A stretch of 6,726 nucleotides of DNA from Bacteroidales bacterium UBA1205 (GTDB lineage: Bacteria; Bacteroidota; Bacteroidia; Bacteroidales; WCHB1-69): contig DBXT01000067.1 in the NCBI GenBank assembly GCA_002309615.1, positions 73,834 through 80,559 on the forward strand. The letters run 5' to 3'. The notes beneath the pieces were generated by a model that saw only the letters and a list, made by a program, of their open reading frames with translations, searched no databases and had not been told where the DNA came from. Both the position numbers and the translations under genes were made by a program. The stretch's first letter is position 1. Every line of letters starts with the position of its first letter. Below are positions 1 to 6,173 of this stretch, piece after piece.

Positions 1-20
1 TAGTAAAATTTAGAGGTTGC

Positions 21-761
21 CTAATTATAATTAGTATCATTATTCTCGTTCACACTTTTAATGTAATACAAAGTATCTGGCATATTACACCAATCGTATT
101 GTTCCACTTTATTAGGCATATAAACAGGATAGTTCCAGTATTTCATAATTTGGGCCATAGCGACAGCTACGCATCCTGCGGGACAAGTATCATGAGGTGG
201 ATTACACCCCGTTGTTGATACATAGTAATTATATGCATTATAAACGTGACCGTGGTAGGCTGCTCTTTGTCCCCAGATAGTGGTTAATAACGGTCCATAT
301 ACATGACCTGAACGAGTTACATTTTCAGACAATCCTGTATCTAACAGCAAAGCCCAATCAGGATGTTCATTTAGATTTCGATTTGCGTCCGCGGCATAAG
401 CTATCACACATGCATAATTTTGTATAAAATCACGTAAACCATCAGGGATAGTTTCCATGTCTGACAATATAGTGGTATGGTTTGTGGAATACAGCAACAC
501 AGGAAGACAAGATTTGTATGCTGATAAAATGATTGACAATCCATTATCAAAAACCACTTCCCTCATTAATGTAATGGTATTTTCCTTATACACATCTGTA
601 GTTAAAATGTTTGAGAAGGAAAGATTTTTATATTGCAAAAAAGATTGGGCATAATGCACCGCTGCTGTTCTAGTTTCTGTTTCAGAAACTGGATTTTGAG
701 CACATACTCTGAAGAACAGACACAAATGTAAGATTAATATGAATAAAACTATTTTTTTCAT
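21..761 (-). CDS. C10 family (streptopain-like) cysteine protease, apparently truncated by an in-frame stop
   Basis: Secreted papain-like cysteine protease of MEROPS family C10 (streptopain/SpeB, interpain, Bacteroides Bfp type). Residues 1-21 form a signal peptide ending VCA|QNP. Residues ~30-125 resemble the C10 propeptide, including PVLLYS and NMP-like METIPDGLRDFIQNY. The mature region starts near GPLLTTIWGQ (156-165; Q165 is the likely oxyanion-hole Gln). The nucleophile motif is AGCVAVAMAQIMKYWNYP, with catalytic Cys197, followed by YDW at 222-224. The ORF ends at TAG (21-23), 49 residues after the Cys, so it lacks the catalytic His, the rest of the fold and any T9SS sorting domain; full-length C10 proteases of Bacteroidota are much longer. 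The frame stays open after the TAG to the window edge (ATSKFY), where C10 proteins normally continue. This suggests a nonsense mutation in a formerly longer gene. It lies 12 nt downstream of a lipoprotein gene and is probably the last visible gene of that operon. No clear Shine-Dalgarno is seen. Family call is confident; inactivity is inferred. Confidence 0.88.
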   Translation of the reverse strand: MKKIVLFILILHLCLFFRVCAQNPVSETETRTAAVHYAQSFLQYKNLSFSNILTTDVYKENTITLMREVVFDNGLSIILSAYKSCLPVLLYSTNHTTILSDMETIPDGLRDFIQNYACVIAYAADANRNLNEHPDWALLLDTGLSENVTRSGHVYGPLLTTIWGQRAAYHGHVYNAYNYYVSTTGCNPPHDTCPAGCVAVAMAQIMKYWNYPVYMPNKVEQYDWCNMPDTLYYIKSVNENNDTNYN

Positions 762-773
762 GATAAGTTATAT

Positions 774-1241
774 TTATTCAAAATAAATATCGTAAGCTCC
801 TCTAATATAAGGTCTATAGGGGTGACTTCCAAAACTAAGGATAACTTCATTAAAATCCAAAAGTCCCTTAACATAACATTTCTTAGATATGTCTGTTCCT
901 TCAGGTATGGGTACAGCAGACCATAATACTTCTACACAAATTGCATGTTCATTTGCATTATCTTGATTGTCATAAAGGGTAAAACTATATCGATCTCCAT
1001 TCCAATTTTCGGAAAGGTAACCACAAACCATAATAGTATCTCCAATGTTGTCCCAATAGGGAAAATCAGGAGTCCTTTCACAGATATAGTAAGTTAGATT
1101 CTCGCATACTGCCCTGCAAGAATTATAATCGTTTTTCTTCAATGCCGGTGTTTCTTTGGACATTTTGCCCAAACCGCAGTCTTTAATGCATCCGAGAAGA
1201 AAGCAAGAAAGCACTATAGTTGCTAACAATATCTTTTTCAT
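774..1241 (-). CDS. Small lipoprotein, OB-fold-like, directly upstream of the C10 protease; candidate protease inhibitor or partner
   Basis: No named family is recognised. The 155-aa product has a lipoprotein signal, MKKILLATIVLSCFLLGC, with lipobox LLGC and lipidated Cys18 (LSC at 11-13 is a less likely alternative). The Cys is followed by IKD, weakly like the acidic surface-export signal of Bacteroidota lipoproteins. From residue ~66 the pattern is GDTIMVCGYL, then YSFTLYDN, ICVEV, and CYVKGLLDF (122-130). This alternation of short strands and V-x-G-x-L turns is reminiscent of a small OB-type beta barrel; that is my reading and has not been tested by a search. The mature part has many Cys (21, 42, 46, 54, 73, 102, 122), suggesting disulfides. 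The start lies 4 nt after the stop of the 393-aa gene and the stop lies 12 nt before the C10 start, so co-transcription and perhaps translational coupling are likely. C10 enzymes in Bacteroides and streptococci often have an adjacent inhibitor gene, so an inhibitor role is plausible but unproven. Confidence 0.8.
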   Translation of the reverse strand: MKKILLATIVLSCFLLGCIKDCGLGKMSKETPALKKNDYNSCRAVCENLTYYICERTPDFPYWDNIGDTIMVCGYLSENWNGDRYSFTLYDNQDNANEHAICVEVLWSAVPIPEGTDISKKCYVKGLLDFNEVILSFGSHPYRPYIRGAYDIYFE

Positions 1242-1245
1242 TTTC

Positions 1246-2427
1246 CTATTCCTTTCTATTTTTCAATTCATCTATCTGTTTTTGCAAGTCAATGATGTAT
1301 TTGGTAAGTTCCTCTACTTTCTGCAGTAACAGGGTGTTCATTTCTCCCAAGTCCACACTGCCGCTTTCTTCCACTTCACTTGCAGAAGGAATGCCCGGCA
1401 GATGCTTATACTCGTTTACATATTTTTCCAATTCGGAGAGTGTCATCATTTTGTACTCGTTTTCAAACACATAGTCAGGCCAGTAAGTGGAACTTGTATT
1501 TACACGAACTTCCTTTGCCAAAATTGTTCCGTTCACCGATAATTCCGCCTGCGGGAACTGCGTGCCGATACCGATTTTTCCGTTGTCAGCTAAAAAAAGC
1601 CGGTAGTTTCCTGTCCATGTATGATTAGCACCGAATGGCTGCCAAAAATTCAATCCTTGCCCATATTCCGGATGGTTGGTGTCATTTATGTATTCAATAC
1701 CCCAACTGCCACAAGGTGTATTGGCGTCTATGTCAGCACCGAAAAACAAACTTCCGTTATACGAGCCTGGAGCACGATTGCTCATATTAGAGGTTCTGCT
1801 GATGAGGATATTGCCATCCACTACATGTAACATTTGAGCAGGTTGGTCGGTACCAATTCCGACTCTGCCGTCAAGCGTGAAATTCATGATGTCAAAATCC
1901 CGCGACCCGATGGTGAACAGGTCGCTTTCCTGATGACGCAAAAATCCATGACGTCCATGTACATACATCAACAACCCATTGTCAGGATTGGCACCGGTGG
2001 CCGCATTGGTAATTTGAAGGCCTGAATAATCACCACTGGGACGATTGTTGGAGGAGTCTCTTGGAATAAGCGAGTCCATTCTTGTAACAACACTTACGTC
2101 ACTACCAATGATAGGATTTTCCGGATCGTCATAATTAAAATCAAAATAATTGCCACGTATGTCATTGGAATGGATATGCAACGGATTTTTCGGAGCATTG
2201 GTGCCAACACCAAGGTATCCGCTATATTGGCTGAATATTCCTCTTTGAATTCCATTTGCATAAAAACGGAGCGGTTGCGGACTTTGCTGGTGATATAGTG
2301 TACCCAATATAGGCTGTCCGCCGGATACATTGTTGCCGTTTAGTGACCATTCATTTTGTGCCGACAGAGAACCGATTGCCAGCAAAAGTACTATTGTCAT
2401 TACGGCTTTTTTATTTTTTTTCTTCAT
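1246..2427 (-). CDS. Secreted tail-fibre-like protein with GIGT repeats and C-terminal coiled coil
   Basis: 393-aa exported protein of a type common in Bacteroidota and often annotated tail fibre-like, cell-wall anchor or endosialidase-chaperone-like. Residues 1-23 are a signal peptide (…GSLSA|QNEW). Three copies of a beta-repeat resembling phage tail-fibre shaft units occur at 70-85 (GYLGVGT…PLHI), 187-202 (GRVGIGT…MLHV) and 283-298 (GKIGIGT…ELSV). The C-terminal module is characteristic: WPDYVF (316-321), ELEKYVNEYKHLPGIPSASEV (332-352), LGEMN (360-364), then a heptad-rich coiled coil (365-391) that probably trimerises. No T9SS sorting domain is visible and no Ser-Lys autoprotease dyad of the S74 chaperone could be assigned. 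A surface fibre or adhesin role is a guess. It is the first gene of cassette 1, preceded 13 nt upstream by leader repeat A, and is followed after 4 nt by the lipoprotein gene. Several minus-strand genes here, this one included, end in TAG. The MKKKNKK start fits the leader boundary. Confidence 0.85.
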   Translation of the reverse strand: MKKKNKKAVMTIVLLLAIGSLSAQNEWSLNGNNVSGGQPILGTLYHQQSPQPLRFYANGIQRGIFSQYSGYLGVGTNAPKNPLHIHSNDIRGNYFDFNYDDPENPIIGSDVSVVTRMDSLIPRDSSNNRPSGDYSGLQITNAATGANPDNGLLMYVHGRHGFLRHQESDLFTIGSRDFDIMNFTLDGRVGIGTDQPAQMLHVVDGNILISRTSNMSNRAPGSYNGSLFFGADIDANTPCGSWGIEYINDTNHPEYGQGLNFWQPFGANHTWTGNYRLFLADNGKIGIGTQFPQAELSVNGTILAKEVRVNTSSTYWPDYVFENEYKMMTLSELEKYVNEYKHLPGIPSASEVEESGSVDLGEMNTLLLQKVEELTKYIIDLQKQIDELKNRKE

Positions 2428-2444
2428 TTCCTTTGTTTTTTTAA

Positions 2445-2463
2445 GTTAAAGGAATCCTTTGAC
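2445..2463. promoter_or_regulatory. Palindrome AAAGGAATCCTTT near the start codon, leader A
   Basis: GTTAAAGGA-A-TCCTTTGAC is a 9+1+9 inverted repeat with one mismatch; the core AAAGGA/TCCTTT is perfect. It is unchanged in copy B (6178-6196) and ends about 18 nt upstream of the first start codon in both cassettes. It could be a protein-binding site or a hairpin controlling translation. The A-rich stretch and AAAGGA nearer the ATG could serve as ribosome-binding sequence. Confidence 0.4.
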
Positions 2464-2474
2464 ACTTTTCTCTC

Positions 2475-2506
2475 TTTATCCATAGCGATTCCGTTTTCTA
2501 TGAATA
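2475..2506 (-). promoter_or_regulatory. Leader A hairpin, CATAG/CTATG stem
   Basis: In the minus-strand RNA, AUUCAUAG pairs with CUAUGGAU around the 12-nt loop AAAACGGAAUCG (8 pairs including one G-U). In copy B the 2480 change turns the G-U into A-U, one closing pair is lost, and the 2488 change falls in the loop, so a 7-bp stem is kept. The pattern is compatible with a structured leader RNA but two copies are too few to establish covariation. Confidence 0.35.
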
Positions 2507-2542
2507 TCAAGTTATTAATATCCGCTCCTTTCTTGTTTTTAG

Positions 2543-2587
2543 TGCCAAGAACTTACTAAAAAAGATGTATTTAACGGTCTCTTGGCA
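2543..2587 (-). promoter_or_regulatory. Inverted repeat and 7-codon upstream ORF in leader A
   Basis: TGCCAAGA (2543-2550) and TCTTGGCA (2580-2587) form a perfect 8-bp inverted repeat with a 29-nt loop in the predicted leader RNA. Overlapping it, 2571-2594 encodes a tiny ORF on the minus strand, MVMPRDR then TAA, starting only a few nt after the predicted transcript start. In copy B the ORF is kept as MVIPRDR, but the stem has one G-to-A change that breaks a pair. Function is unknown; a leader peptide, attenuator or operator is possible. Confidence 0.4.
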
Positions 2588-2607
2588 TAACCATATTTTT
2601 CAATCCG

Positions 2608-2615
2608 CAAATATA
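2608..2615 (-). promoter_or_regulatory. Bacteroidota-type promoter -7 box (TATATTTG), cassette 1
   Basis: On the minus strand the sequence reads TATATTTG, an exact fit to the TAnnTTTG -7 consensus of the primary sigma factor in Bacteroides. The same octamer sits at the equivalent place in leader repeat B. Transcription would begin near 2600-2603, giving a leader of about 175 nt. No convincing -33 TTTG lies at the usual 19-21 bp spacing; the region there reads CCGTTTTATAC. AATCCG (2602-2607) and CGGATT (2636-2641) form a short inverted repeat around the box; copy B has one mismatch in it. Confidence 0.6.
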
Positions 2616-2653
2616 TAAAAAATTTTTGTATAAAACGGATTTACAAGAAAAAA

Positions 2654-2780
2654 TTTCAAATATTTTTGTGAAAAGGAGGGGAAAAACCGATAAAAATAAA
2701 TTTTATACCATTCCCGCATCCTTGGCAGTTTCGGCAAAGATTGTTGGTATTTCCTAAAAGATAAAAAACACCTCCCCATA
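2654..2780. other. Intergenic stretch between leader A and the C25 terminator
   Basis: No gene is supported here. It holds AT-rich sequence and one short minus-strand open stretch (2706-2753) reading EIPTIFAETAKDAGMV between two stops, which has protein-like composition and may be a gene remnant. No promoter or repeat was recognised outside leader A. Confidence 0.5.
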
Positions 2781-2810
2781 AAAAAAATGCCGCATAAGCG
2801 GCATTTTTTT
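2781..2810 (-). terminator. Rho-independent terminator after the C25 protease gene
   Basis: ATGCCGC (2787-2793), loop ATAA, GCGGCAT (2798-2804) forms a perfect GC-rich 7-bp stem extended by A/T runs on both sides. The minus-strand transcript ends in eight T, about 50 nt after the C25 stop codon. The A-tract/T-tract symmetry also allows termination on the plus strand. It should insulate cassette 1 from cassette 2 readthrough. Confidence 0.9.
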
Positions 2811-2858
2811 CTTTTACAACTTCTTTACAGCTATAACTGAAAGAGTTTCATGTATTGA

Positions 2859-5114
2859 TTATTCCTTCGCAAATTTTGCAGTCATGTTGTTTCCTTCTAA
2901 TGTGTGAACTTGTATAATATACATGCCACGAGACAAGGCGGATACATCCAACTCTGTTTTAGTAGAAAAATTTTCCTTTTGCAGTATTACTCTTCCTAAT
3001 AGGTCACAAACAGAGATACTCACCACCTCTTTTTCCGCATCAGGCAGTTGTATGTGCAATGTGCCCGATACAGGATTAGGCCAAACCTGAAGACGTTGCT
3101 CAACCTGCGATTCTGAAAGGGAAGTGCCGGAAGAATCCTGCTGTGGCATCCTATTATATTCGTATAGGGGAGGTGTATTGTCCAAAACCTGACTTTGTTG
3201 TTCTGCCCTACCGGAACAAGGGGCTATGACCGCCTCAAAATCGGAACCTTCTGCAGCATAGAAACCATCTGTCAATAAAATTTCATCACCTGCTTGTAAA
3301 TATACACTTGCCCCATTGTTGACAAAAAAAGTATTATCGTTTCTTATCAAATGTTCAGCTTGTTTATTCAAAATATTTCCAGAAGTAACATTTACATTTT
3401 GAGTAAAAATATAATTGTAAAAACAGTCAACACCGCTCATAATGAGAGAAGGGTCTCCAAGCAGGTTGTAGGATTTCAAATATCGTTTAACTCGTTCTCT
3501 ATTGAACAATCCCCAGAAATGTGTTCTAAACTTGTTCATCCCATGATTGATTATGGTGGACACAGAAACATCTGTAGAAAAGTGCGAGTCAAATATCTTT
3601 TTTTCTATAACCAAATCCGAATGACATAGTGTTGTAACAGAAGAACCGAAATAGGTTACCGCACCTTTGTTTGCTTCATTCATCCATATATTACATATAC
3701 TACTTGTATCTGTATAACTACCTGTCAAACATGCAAAAGCAAAAGCAAACGGATAGCAGGTATTATTAGCATTTACTAAAAGATTATTAGTCAAAAAGAA
3801 TGATTGACCGGCCCATGTTGATATGCTTCCATGTCCGGAATAAATGAAGAACAATGGATTGTTGGAGAGATTTTGGGATACTTGGATGTCGCTTGGCTGA
3901 TACAATTTGTCGCAGGTAAATCCATCAGGAGAAAATGTTTTGTCCACGACATAGTCATGTCCTTTTTCAAACTGACGTTCCATCCAACTATTATTGTATT
4001 CTGCACCCGCAATAAAAGTTGCCTTTTTTGTCATGCCGGACAAATTCATTTCCATATAAAGTGTTTTATTGACAATAGCTGATAATTCGTTTATCGTAGA
4101 AACAGGAAATCTGCCAAGAAATACATCTGCTTTATAGTCATTCCCTTCTAAGGTGGAGTAAAATAAATCGGTAATAGGATCATAATTGTCTCCAATTGTT
4201 CCGGCTGAAGCAGGAATAAATGAACTTCCACCGACAAGCAATACATATTCTGGACGTGTACTTATGTTGTTATATTGATTTTGGATATAATTTTTAATGT
4301 TAGAAAAACTTGTTCCCGTTACATTGGTATTGACCACTTTGACATTATATCCCACATTCCTTTTGTAATCAGCAAAAGCAGAAATAGCGTTTTCAAATAT
4401 AGGTGCTGTAATAATCAAGTAGTTTTCTTTGTTAATTTCTCTGACATTTTGTGGTGAATAGTTGGAAAACAAAGCACTTAAATATCGTTCTACAGCAATG
4501 GTACTCCTATGTGGATTTATCATATTTAAGGAAGTATTCATTGTGTAGGATATTGATATAGTTCCTTGTGTAAGCACTTTTATTTGTCCGTTAGTCGGGG
4601 TGTACTCAAAAGGATTGATTGAAACTGAAAGTCCTTTTTCACCGAAAACAACGTATTCATCCATAATTGTCGCACCAATTAACATAAAAGGGTAGTTTGA
4701 AGCATAATGTACAGAATCCATATTGAATATATAATTCATTGTATCGGGATTTATGTCCTTTAAAGCCGGCAATATGGGATTTGTTACATTGAAATAGGAA
4801 TATTGACAAGATGAAAGCGAAATAGAAAAATTAGTTGCTCCAATCGGCATATGAACATCTATTGTAAGTTGTGGTAGTAATGGAAGTCCGATACTATCAA
4901 TCACGCCAAAATCTTCATCATTCATTTGGATATAGCTGAAAGTATTAGATATGCCATATCCGGCAGGGAGGGTTGTGTCTCTTACGCTATATTGCGGCAA
5001 ATAAAAATCAAAGTTCACACTATTGTTGTTTGTCTGACTAAAATACACGCTTTGACTGTTTATATCTGTTAGCAAAAATATATAGCATATAAAATATAAA
5101 ATTGATTTTTTCAT
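2859..5114 (-). CDS. Gingipain-like C25 cysteine protease with T9SS type A sorting domain
   Basis: Secreted caspase-fold cysteine endopeptidase of MEROPS family C25 (gingipain R relatives), 751 aa, expected at the cell surface or released after type IX secretion. Residues 1-20 are a signal peptide. Residues ~50-225 look like the C25 propeptide (GLPLLPQLTIDVHMPIGA). The catalytic domain spans ~230-560: VLLVGGSSFIP (291-301), GDN (308-310), LEGNDYKADVFLGRFPV (322-338), catalytic His428 in YSGHGS, catalytic Cys462 in FACLTGSY, and the family-typical end LLGDPSLIM (551-559). Residues ~565-633 match the 3-coathanger stack module (GASVYLQAGDEILLTDGFYAAEGSDFEAVIAPC). The sorting domain is 675-751: LQVWPNPVSGTLHIQL, DLLGRVI, LDVSALSRGMYIIQV, KFAKE. 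All key residues are present, so it looks active. Cleavage specificity cannot be told. It follows a lipoprotein gene by 12 nt with a good AAAGGGG Shine-Dalgarno (5120-5126), unusual for this phylum, and ends before a strong terminator. Confidence 0.95.
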   Translation of the reverse strand: MKKSILYFICYIFLLTDINSQSVYFSQTNNNSVNFDFYLPQYSVRDTTLPAGYGISNTFSYIQMNDEDFGVIDSIGLPLLPQLTIDVHMPIGATNFSISLSSCQYSYFNVTNPILPALKDINPDTMNYIFNMDSVHYASNYPFMLIGATIMDEYVVFGEKGLSVSINPFEYTPTNGQIKVLTQGTISISYTMNTSLNMINPHRSTIAVERYLSALFSNYSPQNVREINKENYLIITAPIFENAISAFADYKRNVGYNVKVVNTNVTGTSFSNIKNYIQNQYNNISTRPEYVLLVGGSSFIPASAGTIGDNYDPITDLFYSTLEGNDYKADVFLGRFPVSTINELSAIVNKTLYMEMNLSGMTKKATFIAGAEYNNSWMERQFEKGHDYVVDKTFSPDGFTCDKLYQPSDIQVSQNLSNNPLFFIYSGHGSISTWAGQSFFLTNNLLVNANNTCYPFAFAFACLTGSYTDTSSICNIWMNEANKGAVTYFGSSVTTLCHSDLVIEKKIFDSHFSTDVSVSTIINHGMNKFRTHFWGLFNRERVKRYLKSYNLLGDPSLIMSGVDCFYNYIFTQNVNVTSGNILNKQAEHLIRNDNTFFVNNGASVYLQAGDEILLTDGFYAAEGSDFEAVIAPCSGRAEQQSQVLDNTPPLYEYNRMPQQDSSGTSLSESQVEQRLQVWPNPVSGTLHIQLPDAEKEVVSISVCDLLGRVILQKENFSTKTELDVSALSRGMYIIQVHTLEGNNMTAKFAKE

Positions 5115-5126
5115 ATTTTCCCCTTT

Positions 5127-5651
5127 CTATTTCTTTAACCGCCAAACAATATCACCTGCCTTGAATTCGGTAATTCCCTTTCCTTTTATGATAATCAATT
5201 TATCACCATTGTTCTCCATGACAATAGTGTCACCTATTATAGAAGAGAAATTTCCGGAAAAAGGATCTCCTTCAAAAAATTTTGTATAGAAATTCGATGC
5301 TTCCCCATGTATTTCGCACTTACAAGATATGTCTAATCTAGAATAATACTCCGTACTCATCAATCCATAAAAAGATAAATTATCCGACTCAAAAGTAAAA
5401 CTCCTTTGAGTATCCCAATCCGGGCATTTGCATCCGTATGGCATATTGTACTCTTCCGTAGTTTCTACTTTCAAAACACGTGCCTCCACTGTTTGGTTAC
5501 TATCGTTTACAAATGTTAATTCCTGATTTTCCACATAGGGAAAATATGCCCTCAGTTCATACGGAAACGCAAAGTGTACCCTTTTGCATGAAAGGAAAAA
5601 TAGGCAAACGAAAACTACGAAAATCGCTAAAATAAATGTATTCTTTTTCAT
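5127..5651 (-). CDS. Cysteine-rich small lipoprotein directly upstream of the C25 protease; candidate protease inhibitor or partner
   Basis: 174-aa lipoprotein with signal MKKNTFILAIFVVFVCLFFLSC; lipidated Cys22 in lipobox FLSC. The next residues (KRVHF) are basic, so no acidic surface-export signal is present and it may stay on the periplasmic side. The stretch YFPYVENQELTFVNDSNQTVEARV (36-59) is the beginning seen in many uncharacterised Bacteroidota lipoproteins. Two CxC pairs, GCKC (73-76) and CKC (110-112), might form disulfides or bind a metal. The C-terminal strands GDTIVMENNGDKLIIIKGKGI resemble a beta barrel. Function is unknown. It lies 12 nt before the C25 protease start, the same spacing as the other lipoprotein to the C10 protease, which makes a protease-associated role attractive. 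Upstream there is an 80-nt gap containing a 16-codon ORF that ends 4 nt before this ATG; no promoter was found in that gap, so it is probably expressed from leader repeat B. Confidence 0.82.
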   Translation of the reverse strand: MKKNTFILAIFVVFVCLFFLSCKRVHFAFPYELRAYFPYVENQELTFVNDSNQTVEARVLKVETTEEYNMPYGCKCPDWDTQRSFTFESDNLSFYGLMSTEYYSRLDISCKCEIHGEASNFYTKFFEGDPFSGNFSSIIGDTIVMENNGDKLIIIKGKGITEFKAGDIVWRLKK

Positions 5652-5655
5652 CTTC

Positions 5656-5706
5656 TTACTTATTCCCTTGTTTTAACTCATCAATTATTCTTTCACTCAC
5701 TTCCAT
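5656..5706 (-). other. 16-codon ORF, possible gene remnant or coupling ORF
   Basis: Minus-strand ATG…TAA encoding MEVSERIIDELKQGNK, with an in-frame stop just upstream. The composition is helical and coiled-coil-like. Its end, IDELK + four residues + stop + 4 nt + ATGAAAAAG, mirrors the end of the 393-aa gene (IDELKNRKE, TAG, 4 nt, ATGAAAAAG) before the other lipoprotein. It may be the leftover 3' end of a gene that once preceded this lipoprotein, or it may act in translational coupling. Its small size means it may also be chance. Confidence 0.3.
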
Positions 5707-5731
5707 AATATCTCAGAACTACACATATCAA

Positions 5732-6163
5732 CTATTGTTTTTTCAATTTTATTTCACAATTATTACCTTGTAAAACAAGGTTATCACCTAAAATTTTGTA
5801 AGAATAAATCGTTGGAATATATTGCAATAACTTTTTATCAATGATACTTTGACCTCCTATTTCTGTAATTTCTTGATACTTCAAAATGTTGATACAATTT
5901 TTAGTAGGTATTTTAAATTCTCCTACAGCCAAGTTTACACTTGTATTTAATTGAAAAACAGAATCATTCTTAAAAATGAGAATATAGGCTTCTTTATTAT
6001 CATAATCTTTATTTTTAACTTTAAAATTTTGATTTTCAACACAAATATATTTTACCTGCCATGAAAGTTGTACAATATCTGTACTATCCTCTTCATGACA
6101 AGCAATAAAAGTCAGTATCAATAGAGGAACAATTATTATGATAAATTTCGTTTTCTTTAACAT
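5732..6163 (-). CDS. META/HslJ-like lipoprotein, first gene of the C25 cassette
   Basis: 143-aa lipoprotein; signal MLKKTKFIIIIVPLLILTFIAC with lipidated Cys22. The Cys is followed by HEEDSTD, an acidic stretch like the lipoprotein export signal that sends Bacteroidota lipoproteins to the cell surface. The mature domain has the layout of META/HslJ-like or lipocalin-like small beta proteins: W35 in LSWQVKYI, AYILIFKNDSVFQLNT (59-74), GEFKI (81-85), and YSYKILGDNLVLQGNNCEIKLKKQ at the end. The match is by pattern only. The start codon lies 14 nt from leader repeat B, which fixes the start choice and makes this the first gene of cassette 2. The next gene follows after 80 nt. Related domains occur in stress proteins and in some protease inhibitors; here the role is unknown. 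Confidence 0.8.
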   Translation of the reverse strand: MLKKTKFIIIIVPLLILTFIACHEEDSTDIVQLSWQVKYICVENQNFKVKNKDYDNKEAYILIFKNDSVFQLNTSVNLAVGEFKIPTKNCINILKYQEITEIGGQSIIDKKLLQYIPTIYSYKILGDNLVLQGNNCEIKLKKQ

Positions 6164-6173
6164 TTTGTTTTTT

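Larger units (their letters stand above)
2441..2653 (-). repeat. Leader repeat A: promoter plus ~175-nt 5' untranslated leader of cassette 1
   Basis: About 213 bp that match positions 6174-6386 (offset 3733) in the same orientation without gaps and with seven substitutions, at 2465, 2478, 2480, 2488, 2523, 2586 and 2606. That is about 97% identity. Both copies end 13-14 nt before the start codon of the first gene of a cassette. Each contains a -7 box, a possible 7-codon upstream ORF and three inverted repeats. The identity covers only non-coding sequence; the genes that follow are unrelated. This points to a shared, modular control region and not to a duplicated gene. Confidence 0.92.

Noticed and set aside
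21..23. TAG reassigned to glutamine, as in some Bacteroidales phages
   Set aside because: TAG is the genuine terminal stop of the genes ending at 1246, 5127 and 5732, each followed closely by another gene, so it works as a stop here.
2094..2330. Alternative minus-strand ORF (78 aa) and several plus-strand ORFs over the large genes
   Set aside because: They overlap genes with clear signal peptides and domains, show no recognisable family, and are out-of-frame shadows.
1246..2427. Prophage tail region based on the fibre-like protein
   Set aside because: The protein has a signal peptide and the neighbours are lipoproteins and proteases; no structural, packaging or lysis genes are visible. The C-terminal module is common in chromosomal Bacteroidota proteins.
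2602..2641. AATCCG/CGGATT inverted repeat around the promoter as an invertible (phase-variable) promoter
   Set aside because: The arms are only 6 bp, copy B has a mismatch in one arm, both copies are in the same orientation, and no recombinase gene is in the window.
2441..2653. Leader repeats as insertion-sequence ends or a MITE
   Set aside because: There are no terminal inverted repeats at the repeat edges, no target-site duplication was seen, and both copies sit precisely in front of a start codon in the same orientation, which fits a control region better.
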